DNA from: an uncultured Bacteroidales bacterium
GTDB lineage: Bacteria; Bacteroidota; Bacteroidia; Bacteroidales; Bacteroidaceae
Direction: 5' to 3'
DNA length: 38,589 nt
NCBI GenBank assembly: GCA_902760965.1
Contig: CACWIN010000012.1
Span: forward strand, 1-38,589
Shown here: in pieces, positions 24,207-35,600 of the stretch
How positions within the stretch are numbered: the first letter of the stretch is position 1
Layout of the letters: every line of letters begins with the position of its first letter
The notes under the pieces: generated by a model
The model's database searches: none
The model's input: only the letters and a program-made list of their open reading frames with translations
What the model was told of the DNA's origin: nothing
Program-made: the position numbers and the translations under genes

Positions 24207-25139
24207 ATGGAAAAAAAAAGTGTCTCAATAATCATTCCCACATATAACGGGATTCATCTGCTTAAAGACTATCTTCCTCATACTGTTGATGTAATACAGC
24301 AGAGCAGCTCCATTTCAGAATATGAAATCATTATCATTGACGATGCATCAACCGATGAAACACAGCAGTATCTGCAGAATCTTACAACACCCAATCTGAC
24401 GGTTATCGTCAATGAATGTAATTCAGGTTTCTCAAAGACAATTAATAAAGGTATAAGAAAAGCCAGCATGGACCTGTCCCTGTTACTCAACAATGACATG
24501 GACATTCCGCTTGATTTCTTTGATAAAACCATCCCCTATTTTACTGACAACACCGTATTCGGCGTCTCCACTGAAATACGTGACAGGGCTGGTGAAAAGA
24601 TTATCGAAAGCCGCAAGCAGCCCGTATTCAAGCACCACACATTTCATTATAAAGAGACAACTGATTCATCAAACAACTACACCCTTTATCTCTGTGGAGG
24701 AAACGCCATTGTAGATACAAAAAAGATAAAGGAACTGCACGGTTTCAATGAACTGTTCTCTCCTTTCTATTTTGAGGACTTTGACCTTTCACTTCGTGCC
24801 TGGAGAAAAGGATGGAAATCAATCTACATAAACAGCACATTCTGCAAGCACACTCCCTCAACAACAATAAGAAAAGAGAACAGGAACAGTTTTGTTGAAT
24901 CAATATTCATAAGGAACAGACTGTTGCTGAATTACCTGCATAACACCGCAGCCAACAATAGATTGCTGTGTTTCAGGACATATTGCAAGATATTCTTATA
25001 CTCATTCTCAAAAAAAGAGAACAAGAGAATATTCATCAAACCCGCCAAGGATTTCCTGGCATTAAGGAGAGAAGCAGACAAGCAAAGAAAAAACGAGTAC
25101 AGCAATCTAAATCCTATAGATTGGTCATTATTTCAATGA
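24207..25139 (+). CDS. Family 2 glycosyltransferase
   Basis: GT2 enzymes transfer sugars from nucleotide donors at the cytoplasmic face of the membrane. The 310-aa protein shows the GT-A start KKSVSIIIPTYNGIHLLKDY, EIIIIDDASTDETQQYL, and LLLNNDMDIP as the metal-binding DxD-like site. LCGGNAIVDTKKI and FYFEDFDLSLRAWRKGW, with the catalytic ED motif, follow. There is no transmembrane segment, so it is probably peripheral. No other glycan genes lie nearby; the acceptor cannot be predicted. The stop codon lies inside the following terminator-like hairpin. Confidence 0.92.
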   Translation: MEKKSVSIIIPTYNGIHLLKDYLPHTVDVIQQSSSISEYEIIIIDDASTDETQQYLQNLTTPNLTVIVNECNSGFSKTINKGIRKASMDLSLLLNNDMDIPLDFFDKTIPYFTDNTVFGVSTEIRDRAGEKIIESRKQPVFKHHTFHYKETTDSSNNYTLYLCGGNAIVDTKKIKELHGFNELFSPFYFEDFDLSLRAWRKGWKSIYINSTFCKHTPSTTIRKENRNSFVESIFIRNRLLLNYLHNTAANNRLLCFRTYCKIFLYSFSKKENKRIFIKPAKDFLALRREADKQRKNEYSNLNPIDWSLFQ

Positions 25140-25171
25140 CACAGGGATACGCTCCTGTTGTGTCATTTTTT
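25135..25171 (+). terminator. REP-like hairpin terminator containing the GT2 stop codon
   Basis: AATGACACA (25135-25143) and TGTGTCATT (25159-25167) form a 9-bp stem, extended inside by GG/CC, and run into a T-rich tract. The TGA stop (25137-25139) is inside the left arm. The layout is closely similar to the hairpin at 26366-26400. Confidence 0.75.
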
Positions 25172-25234
25172 CTTCCCTATTGGAACATTTTTCCGATAAT
25201 TTTTGAAATTTCGCACTGACAAATTGCCCGAACT

Positions 25235-26371
25235 ATGTTTTTACAAGATATATCTGCTCAGTTTATACTCTTTTTCATCCTATACGGCATAACGGGAATA
25301 GTGCCACTCATTGCTTCAGTTTACCTATTGCTGCGCCGGGGAAATGCGTTCGCACCCCTGGTCACACCGCCCATCCGGCTGCGCCGTTGGGCTGCATCAT
25401 TCTATGCCGTATCAGCGCTGGGACATGTCTGGTGGTATCTTTTCTACATCTATTCAAATGACATCCATTCCATAGCCTATGTAGTAATAGTCATTTTTGA
25501 TTGCGTGGCGTTGATTTCCACCATAGCCGGCACACTGCTAGCCATGCTCCAGGACCGTAAACGGCCCATCTGGCCAGTATTTGCCGCCATAATACCATTC
25601 GCAGCATTGGGAGTATTACATATAATCTTTCCTCAAACTCACTTAATAAGTATTGCCACCATATATATTCTGACGCTCTATGTGCTGTTCTCTGTGTATT
25701 TGGTATTTGCCGTGCGGCAATACGGGCGTTGGCTGAACGATAACTATGCTGACCTGGAGAATAAAAAAGTATGGCTGAGCCAAGTGGTTTTACTTGTCTG
25801 CATGCTGTTATTCATCCTCTATGCGCTAGTTGATATAGATACAATCCTGATTTACATCTTACATTTCGTTGAACTGCTACTTTTTGGCCTCCTGCTGTGG
25901 CGTGTAGAGACATTGCAGCAGTTGGACAGCTTACCGGCCGAACAACCCGATAGCATGCCTCAACCTGATACGGTTATGGAACCTGAGGCCCCAGCCCAGG
26001 CGCAGCAAGTAGCGGTCGTTCCCGTCAATATTGACCTCTCTCATATAGAGAAACTGCTTGAAGAGCGCTGCGTTGCCACCCGCCTGTACCTGCAGCATGA
26101 CCTGAGCCTTTTGCAGCTGGCGCAGGCCATAGGTACCAACCGCTACTATCTCAGTCAGTACTTCTCAGCTCAGGGTATTAACTACAACGCTTACATAAAC
26201 GGCCTGCGCATCAGCCATTTCATAAACCGCTACCATGAGGTTTCGGGCAACGGGCAGCCCTTTACCGTACAGCAACTAGCCAGTGAAAGCGGTTACCACA
26301 GTTACAGCACCTTCAGTCTGGCATTCAAGCAGCGCATGGGTGAGAGCGTAACTGCATGGATGCGTAAGTGA
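25235..26371 (+). CDS. Membrane-anchored AraC-family transcriptional regulator
   Basis: The 378-aa protein joins a membrane sensor part to a DNA-binding domain. The first 225 residues contain about seven hydrophobic segments (QFILFFILYGITGIVPLIAS, VVIVIFDCVALISTIAGTLL, VVLLVCMLLFILYALVDIDT, LLLFGLLLW). A polar linker rich in Pro and Gln follows (about 225-265). The C-terminal AraC domain (about 270-378) has DLSLLQLAQAIGTNRYYLSQ and FTVQQLASESGYHSYSTFSL, both helix-turn-helix units. It lies immediately upstream of the giant surface protein and is a plausible local regulator of it. The stop codon is inside a REP-like hairpin. Confidence 0.88.
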   Translation: MFLQDISAQFILFFILYGITGIVPLIASVYLLLRRGNAFAPLVTPPIRLRRWAASFYAVSALGHVWWYLFYIYSNDIHSIAYVVIVIFDCVALISTIAGTLLAMLQDRKRPIWPVFAAIIPFAALGVLHIIFPQTHLISIATIYILTLYVLFSVYLVFAVRQYGRWLNDNYADLENKKVWLSQVVLLVCMLLFILYALVDIDTILIYILHFVELLLFGLLLWRVETLQQLDSLPAEQPDSMPQPDTVMEPEAPAQAQQVAVVPVNIDLSHIEKLLEERCVATRLYLQHDLSLLQLAQAIGTNRYYLSQYFSAQGINYNAYINGLRISHFINRYHEVSGNGQPFTVQQLASESGYHSYSTFSLAFKQRMGESVTAWMRK

Positions 26372-26400
26372 CACAGGCATGCGGTCCTTTTGTGTCATTT
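26366..26400 (+). terminator. REP-like hairpin containing the AraC-type gene stop codon
   Basis: AAGTGACACA (26366-26375) pairs with TGTGTCATTT (26391-26400) over ten positions, with one G-U. The TGA stop (26369-26371) is in the left arm. The loop AGG...CCT is similar to that of the GT2 hairpin and of the 20455-20552 repeats. The U-tract is short, so terminator strength is uncertain. Confidence 0.55.
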
Positions 26401-26411
26401 GGGGTCACAGT

Positions 26412-26453
26412 CTCAAAATCTGCAAAATCTCTTTCAAAATCTGCAAAATCTTT
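26412..26453. repeat. 21-bp direct repeat upstream of the giant gene
   Basis: Two nearly identical 21-bp units lie side by side (26412-26432 and 26433-26453), both containing TCAAAATCTGCAAAATCT. Each unit contains the submotif CAAAATCT twice. It is located between the AraC-type gene and the start region of the giant gene and could be a regulator binding site or a simple repeat. Confidence 0.7.
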
Positions 26454-26612
26454 TGTGGCGGCCGTTTTTGAAAAAATCACATTAAAGTTTTTTTTAAATC
26501 TTCGCGTATAGTAATAACATTATATGAGAGGACTATTCTATGGGGGTTGACCGCCACCCTAATTTTTGTCATGATGTTGGCATCATCATGTACCAAGAGC
26601 GGTGATATTAAT

Positions 26613-29600
26613 ATGAAACAAACTACTGACATTTTGCGAGGGCGGCCGTGGCTATGGCTACTGGTAGTGCTTTTCGTGTGGCTGTTGCCTCAGCAGGCGA
26701 CAGCAAGGGAAAGGTATCCTGAGATGACCAGTCTCTATCAGGTTATGCTCAACGGTTCCAACAAAGTCCGTATTCAAGCACCAGCCTACGACAAAAAAGA
26801 CAACGACTACTTTGTATACCATGGCTATCTGAAGGCCAAATGGAAGGACGAAAAAAAGGTAGACCATGAGGCTACTGTGTTATATTGGTCGATGGACGAA
26901 GGATATGACGCAGATAATGGTGGAAGTAAATACGACAACGACAATACTGCCGTACACTTCAAGTTCAAGACTGAAATTGGCGGCAGCGTCGACGTCAAGC
27001 AAGGCAATTCGTCGAGTACCTTCAAGATAACCAAAGACGACGGTGAGAAGCGCGAACTGCTCTATGAGAATTCTGACGACTATAGCTACGAATTCTCTGC
27101 CGTTTGGACCTTCCCTTACGAAATGTATGGTTGCGATGTTACCTTTGTTTGGGACGTAGAGGTTGAATATACTCATATATTTGTCTTTAACAAAGCGTTC
27201 AAGTTAGGCTTAAAAGACGTGAACATCTCTTTGCCAGAAGCACCGATTGTCGTAAATCCACAGATGTCGCTGGGAATGATGTCTTTTACAAAGCCCGGCA
27301 TGTTGGAAGTGCCCTGGTTTGTGGCCTCCGACAGAGTGACTTCAGCAAAGTATGAGTATGTTGATCACAACGATAATACGGTAAGTGTACCATTGCAGTC
27401 AGGCATCAGCAACGGCACCATCTATCTGGATGCCAGCGTGCCTCACAAGAATTTGCACGTCATTGTAGATTACATTGACAGAGACAATAATCCGATTACG
27501 GCAGTCACGTCAGATGGGCAGACGCAACCGGTCATTCACATACCCATGAGTCTTACTGCCAAGCCGTTGGGCGACCGCAAGGCATCGGTGCAGTTGGACT
27601 GGCACATCGCTTATACCGAATATGAAGATATCTCCAGTTCCGACTTCTTTGAGATACAACGCTCACTGACGGGTAAGGAGGCAGACTTTGAGACAATTTT
27701 TTCTGAGCCTTTCAGTCTGAGTCAGAGTAACTACACCTTTATTGACAGTACTCTGATTGATGCCATTGGTGATAAACTACTGAAAGACGGCACCCTCGAC
27801 AGCCTGACCTACCGTGTGCGCCGCACGATGACGCAGGCATGGGGCTGGGGCCACAGCGGTGCACCGAGTGTCCGTTGCGTTGTCGACGGCATCCACTTGA
27901 TGCATATTGCCACCTATTCTGCCGAATGGGAAGACACGCTTGCCTACACCGCTCGTGTCTCTTGGAAGTATGCCGATGAGTACAACATGGTATGGGACAA
28001 TCGTGCCAATATGATGATGCGCGTCACGATGCTTAATCAAAGCGGGGATACCGTGAACATCCAGAACATAGAAATCTCTCCAGAGGAACGTGAGCAGCGC
28101 TACAAGGTGATTGATCTCTCCCGCACGTGCGTTAGCTATAAAGTAGATTTGTATATCGATCGCCGTACTTCCCCCATCCCGACATTCGATGAAATAAAGC
28201 CCTACTGGTTTCCCATCCGCAACGCTAATGACTGGAAAAACTTCCTTAACAAGGTGAAAGCCGCCGAGGGTAAGTACGACGTGAACGCCCGTCTATATGC
28301 CGACATCAGTATTGAAAACAGCGTTGGATTGTACGAGAGTTATCCATACCGTGGTACATTCGACGGCAACGGTCATACGTTGAATGTTAACATTTCTGGT
28401 GGTAACTTGAATAATCTTGGCATATTCCGCTTTGTTGATAATGCCACATTCCGCAACCTGCATACAACAGGAACCATCAACACCAGCCAAAAGTATGCAG
28501 GAAGCCTTATTGGCCGTATCAGAAACGGCCATTCGGTTGTCATTGAGGGCTGCCGCTCTTCAGTCACGCTCAACAACTCCATTAATGGCGATGCCACTAT
28601 GGGCGGCTTTTTGGGAATTGTAGGAGATAATGCCAGTGTTATGTTCCGTAACTGTAAGTTTGACGGCAGTTTTAAGGGAGATAATTGTAGTCACGTCAGC
28701 GGTTTCATTGGCTGTTGCTTAGGTAACTCTTCGGCAACCATCGATAACTGTCTATTCGCTCCCGACCATATCACAACAAGTAGCGAAAACTGCTCAACGT
28801 GGGCACGCAAATACGACAGTGCTACACTGACCGTCATCAACAGCTATGCCACCCGGGAATATACGCAGGGCGACGGCACTGCGGAAAACCCCTACCGCAT
28901 CAATTCTGCAGGTGACTGGAATGCGCTCAGGGATGCTGTGGAAGCAGCCAAGAACAACAGTTATTTGTATGCTCGCCTTGAGGCCGACATCACCGTCAGC
29001 GATTATGTAGGAAGAGGTCATGCTGCTGTATTCCGTGGCACGTTCGACGGCAACGGCCATACGCTGAATGTCGATATCAATAGAACCACCGATACTGGCG
29101 CTGCAGCCCCCTTCGCTTATGCAGGCGATTGTACCATCAAGAACCTGCGCGTGACGGGCAAAGTAAATGGCAATGGCAATCATGCCGCAGGACTGATTGG
29201 CGGTGCTCAACCTGGCACCCCCCACATCAACCTTGACCGTGTGTGGGTATCTACAGATGTGACTACGGCGGGTACCCATGTCGGCGGTATCATCGGATAT
29301 TCCAATAATGGAATCATCAAAATGACCGACTGCCTTTATGACGGCAAGCCGAGCACTCGCCCAGATAACGAAGCACATGATACGTTTATGGGAACCATGA
29401 TTGGCTGGGGCAACGAAAACACCCAATGGACGCTCGTCCGTACATACGACCATGGTAACTTGGGCAATGCTTATTGGCGCTTCTATGGTATATGGTGGAA
29501 CAGTCCTGACTGGCATTCTTGGGGAACCAATGATCGTAGTTTTACCGTTACCCAGCACGGTTGGGACAACGTGAATTATTACAACAAGACCGACCAGACC

Positions 29601-32600
29601 GAGGTGGTGAACCTGATGAATGGCAATCAGGCTGGCACTTGGCAGCTTGTCGATGGCAAGGCTGTTCCTGTGCTGACCACCACGGATACCACAACTGGCG
29701 AGACCAACTTCCTGAGCAATCTCGGCTACGCCTGGATGAAGGAAGGCTCGACCATCAATCCCACCGTGACGACGACGGCAGAATGCGAAGTCGTTACCTA
29801 TCCTGAACCTACGCTTCCCACATTCTACCATGAGGGTAACGGCAAGATTGGTAAGACGCTGATGACGGAGACCCGCCAAAGTAGCGTCGTGGTGACATGG
29901 GATGTTGAGGGCGTAGTAGACTTCTTCCGGGTGTACCGTCGCACCGAAGGCAGTGGCGACGATGCCTGGGAACTCATTGCCGATCAGCTCGACAACACGG
30001 GCTATGAAGACAAGAGCGTATCGCCATTGCTGCGCTATGAATATAAGGTGCGTGCCGTGACCGACTGTGAAGGTCTGCACTACTCTGAGACTCAGGTGAA
30101 GGCTGGTGCCTGCAAGAACACAGGCCGTGTATCAGGCTATGTACGCCTGAACGACGGCACGGGCGTACCGGGCATCACGGTAACTGTGAAGCACGATAAA
30201 GATGCCAACTTTGACACCGACAAGTCATACAAGGTAGAAGTGATAACTGATGAAACAGGATACTTCGTTGCCGACGGTCTGCCTTACAATGGTCTGTCCG
30301 ACATAGAGTATGTCGTTTCTGTTACCAGCGCTGGCAATGTGAAGTTCGAAACTGGAAAGACCTTATATTCCGTCACCTTCGACAATGAGACGAACGACGA
30401 ATCGATACCAGAGTTCACCATCATCAACAGTCACCGTTTCTCAGGTTTCGTGATGTACGACGGCACGAGCATTCCCGTGAAGGGTGCCCACTTCAAGGTT
30501 GGCAACCATCATGTCTATAACGCTTCGGGCAAACTCGTGGAGACCGACTACGATGGTAGCTTCTCGTTCCGTGTGCTCGATGGTCAGGACAGCATTCAGG
30601 TCTGGATGGACAAGCACACCTTTACAGAGGATGGCTATTATTTGGACACAAAGAAGAACAAGGCTGTCATCACTGATGACGAAGCAGGCATCTACTTCTA
30701 CGATGCTACCAAGGTGAAGCTGATAGGCCGCGTGGTCGGTGGTGACGACCAGGGCAGCAAGCCTATGGACAACAACCTCTCTAAGAACAACCTGGGCCGC
30801 AACCTGACCATGGTGATGACCCTGGAAGGCGACAACACGTCGTGGCTGGTTTACGACAACCTGAACCCAGAGCTGAAGACGCGCGAGCTGACCTTCACGC
30901 ACGCCGGCGGTAACGGCCACCAGACCACCGCTGTCGTAGAGCGCAAACGCATGACCGTCAAGCCCGACTCCCTGACGGGTGAGTACACACTGCTGCTGCC
31001 GCCCGTCCGCTGGAAGGTGGAGCAGGTCTACTGCGATGGCTATCCCACGCTGTTCCAGGAAGGACAGGCCAGTGAAGTTATTGACCTGACTGACTGCCTC
31101 ACACCCATTGACACCACCTACGTGGGCAGTTACAAGGATTATGAGGGCTACGTTTCTGAGCGCTCGGCAACCTACAATGCCATTTATAACCGCATTTACC
31201 ACGCTCCCGTGGAGATTACCTATCGCCAGATAGGCTATGACACGTTCGATTACTTCGGTGACAGGACCTACATGTCTACGAATATCGGAAGCAAAAAGGT
31301 GGAAGTACCTTTGGTCTCTTTGGATAGTATCACCAACACAGTACACTACACCTTCGGCTATCCTGTGTTCAGCCTGAACCGCCGCTATCCCATCCAGGTG
31401 CAGGTGGCTGAGCGTTATCCATTCAATAATGACACCCGCACAGGTATCGTCGATATCGTGCCTGTTGGTGGCGGCAAGGTAACGGTTCACAATGGCTTGA
31501 AATATAATGCATCACCGGAAACTGTCGAGCTGGACAGCCTGGGTCAGGGCCACTTCTACATCACTGCCGACCAAACGGCACGTCTGCTCACTGGCGAGAA
31601 TGCACTGATGACGGTCACGATGACCTTGGAGCAGGACGGTACAACCTATGAGGCTGAACCGCTGAAGGCTTACACACTGAATATGTTCGCTCTAGGCGGG
31701 GCCAAGGACGTGCTGGTAAAGGGAAAGCCCATATTGATTGACATCCTGCGCGACCCGCCCGGTGGCGGTAGTTCTGCTACGCTGTCAAAAGGTTCAACAC
31801 TGAAATACAGTTACACGCTGGATATGACCATCAAAGGTGGTGTATCTATCGGATTGACGTATGGTACCAAGTATGAAACGTTTACGGGCTTTGTGAACGC
31901 TCCTGAGGGTTCCGGCGGCACAAACGGCTACATGAGCAATTCTGACATCGCAAAACTCTTTGAGTTTGAATACGCCTATAATGCAGATGGGCGTCGCTCT
32001 TTCACTTACACGATGAATGTGAATGAAGACATCACGACCAGTAGCGACCCGAACATGGTGGGTGCCGAAGCCGACCTCTTTATCGGTATGACGCAGAACA
32101 TCGTCATTCAGCCTTTGAGCACCATCCGTGCCATCCCCGACAGCATCTTCCAACAGATGAAGGGCAGACTGAACGGTGGTAATACGGCAGGCTTCAGCAC
32201 CTACGGCACACTGGTCGATATAGCTGAGGGTAAGGATCTGGATGGCAACAAGTTCCATTTGGTTCGCGACGAGTCCATTGGCTATGGCCCTGAGGTGACT
32301 TCTCATTTTATCCATTCGCAGAAACACATTCTGACACAGATTATTCCTCAGATGGTGGAAGAATTGCGTGCTCTGATGTTCACAGGTACGGCAGCTGATG
32401 CCCAAAAGAAGGCTGATGCCACGGGCAAGCCCGTCTATCGTTCACTGGTAACTGAGGATGATGAGAACTTCGGTCTCCTCAATATGAAGGATGGTGAGGT
32501 CTACTACTATACCAGCAAGATGAAGGAAGAACCTGGTATGAACTATGTCATTCATCTGCCAAGCACAACCACCACACCTCCTACTGATGAGGTGGCAGAA

Positions 32601-35600
32601 AAGTGCCAGAATATCTTGGCATGGGCTGAGATGATTGGTCAGAACGAACGTGAGAAACTGGCTGCCATCTGGGGCAGCTCACCTATGGCTAACTATGACG
32701 TAGATGGTGGTACGAATGTCAATTATAGTGAGCAGTTCATAAGTGAATACTCCATCTCTAATCACCAAACCCTGCCGGGTGTCTTTGGCGACAACTGGTT
32801 CGACAATATCGGTTCTGACATGGGCTTAGCTTCCAGTGCAGCGGTTGGTGTCAAGATATTGGCTAAACTTGTCGATATGCTTTGGGCAAAGTCAGACAAA
32901 ATAACAGAAGCCAGCGGGAAGGAGACCACTACAAATACTGACGATGAAGATAATCCCGTTCAAACAACCACGGAAGTATCATTTGCCGGAAAGACTGTCA
33001 AGTTTAGGATTCTACCTGTTTTGAATTATGTGACTAAGGGGGTAAGTACTGATTCAAAGGTGTTCAGTCGTAAGGAAAGTTTCAACATTGTGATGGACAA
33101 GAAGAGCCATCTGAACTTTGACGTCTATCGTGTACAGACGGATACGACTTTCTTGAAAGCAAGTAGTTTGCTCGATGTATACTCGAACCAGAACTACGAT
33201 GAGATGACCAAATATGTGGATGTGTTCTTGAGACGCAAATTCGACATGTCAAAGGTCGTCTATTCACGCAGCTTTGTGTATCGTACACGTGGCGGTGCTA
33301 CTGTAAACTCGTGGGAGGACCAGCGCAAGACGATGTTCTATAGTCCTGGTGTTGTTCTCGACGAGCGTACAAAGAAAATCCAGAACCCGAAGATTACGCT
33401 GGACCGTCAGAGTATCAGCGGTGTGGCCATGGGCGAACCCGCCCGCTTCAAAGTATATATGACCAATGACAGCGAACAACCAGAGGCTGCTACGGGTAGT
33501 ATCTCTCTCTACGTACTCTATTTGAAACCAAAATCGAACCCCAATGGTGCCAAGATAATGGTCGACGGTATCGCACTGACCACTACGGGTTGGGAACTCT
33601 ATCTGAAACCAGGTGAGGTGGTAGAGAGGACCCTTGAGGTCTATGCCGGCACTGAGTTCGACTATGAGGGCCTGAAGATAGGCTTGTGCTCAAAATCCGA
33701 CCCCGACCATATCAGCGAAGAAGTGGCCTTCGACGTACACTACTTGCATCAGGCCGGACCGGTGAACATCTCGTCGCCAGGCGACAAGTGGGTGATGAAT
33801 ACCTATGCCAGCAAGGACGACAAGCGTGGCTGGTTTATTCCTGTCACCATCGATGGTTTCGACCGTCACCAGCACAACTTCGACCACATTGAGTTCCAGT
33901 ATAAGGAGTCACAGCGTGGCGAAGACAGTTGGACCAACCTCTGCTCGTTCTATGCCGACTCACTGCTGATGGCCAAGGCCAGCGGCGAGCGCGAGATGAT
34001 TCCAGAGAACGGCAACATCGTCACAAACTTCTATGGTGAAGGTACGGTGATGGAGAAAGCCTATGACCTGCGTGCCGTGCTCTACTGCCGCAACGGTAAC
34101 TCATTCCTCACCACATCGTCGAAAATCATCAGCGGTGTGAAGGATACGCGCCGTCCGCAACTGTTTGGCACTCCCGAACCCGTGAACGGTATCCTGACGA
34201 CAGGCGACAATATCGTATTCAACTTCTCAGAAGACATAGAATACAACTATCTGAGCGCCATCACCAACTTTGAGGTGAAGGGCGAGACGAACACCGACCA
34301 TATCTCTGAGAACGTGAGCGTGCAGTTCACGGGCCAGTCCAGCATGGAGACCGAGGCTATGCGTAACTTCAGCGGTAAGGATCTGACCATCGATCTGATG
34401 ATTAAGCCTGACACGCTGGCTGGACGCGACATGCCGCTGTTCTCACACGGCAGCAATGGTCAAAAGCTGCAGTTGTGGCTGACCGAGAACTTCAAACTGA
34501 AGGCTGTGATCAATAATCATGAGTACGTTTCTGACTCTGTCATCAAGAAGAACACCTTCACGCAGGTAGCCATGTGCATGGATCTGAATGATGACTCGCT
34601 ACGACTCTTCAATGGCGGCAAGGTCATTGGCAGGTTCCCGATTATTGAACATTACAACGGTACGGGCAACCTCATCTTCGGTCGTACCAACGAGAGCGAC
34701 CGCTCAGACAGCAAGTACTATGAGGGCCGCATGATGGAGGCTCGCCTGTGGTATGCTGCCATGGACGGCGCTCTCATCGGCTCAACCTACGGAGGCCGTC
34801 GCCTGACGGGCTACGAAGTGGGACTGGTCGATTACTACCCGATGAATGAGGGTTCCGGCAACTATGCCTTAGACAAGACGCAGGGTGCAAACGCCCAACT
34901 TATAGGTACCAACTGGGCTATGCCACGCGGCTTTTCGCTCCGCATAGAGAATGACGACCACGGCATCAAACTGACGAAGAACGCCCTGAACCGTACAAAG
35001 GAGCAGGACTACACGCTGATGTTCTGGTTCAAGACCGACAGCAACGGTCGCGGCGTACTGCTCAGCAACGGTGCTGGTAAGAAAGATGAGATCGGTGCGA
35101 AGAACATCTTCAACATCGCCTTTGAAGCCAATAAACTGATGTACCGCTCGAATGGGCAGGCTATAGAGGTACCAGGCGACTGGAGCGACAACGAGTGGCA
35201 CCACTTCGCTATGACGATGAACCGCGGACTTAACATAGCTAACATCTATGTTGACCAGGTGCTTCGCTCATCCTTTGAAGCCGATTCTATCGGTGGTATC
35301 AGTGGCGGACACCCGCTGATTGGTGCGGCACTGTATGACAGCTACGATGCCGATGGTAAGGTAATTACCACCGACACCCGCAACTGGCTGATAGGTCATA
35401 TTGACGAACTCTGCTTCTTTGCACAGGCACTGCCTGAAACGCTTATCAATACATACTCCAAGAAGAGCCCGAACGGTGACGAGGTGGGTCTGCTGACTTA
35501 CCTGAGCTTCGACCGCCAGGAGCGCCAGAAGAACAATGAGATTGTGATGGTACCTTATGAATACAGCAAGAAGATCTATCTGGATGCCGATGGCAACATG

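Noticed and set aside
26412-26453. CRISPR-like array
   Set aside because: There are only two adjacent 21-bp units without spacers, and no cas genes in the window.
26547-26612. TTG or ATG starts upstream of 26613 for the giant protein
   Set aside because: In the frame as given they lack a charged n-region before the hydrophobic stretch, while ATG 26613 gives a complete signal peptide. The upstream part is treated as a separate finding.
28794-30080. A 428-codon open frame on the minus strand inside the giant gene
   Set aside because: It is one of many long antisense frames there (others at 30441-31490 and 31794-32405). They overlap conserved domains of the plus-strand gene, lack family motifs and promoters, and follow from the codon bias of the gene.
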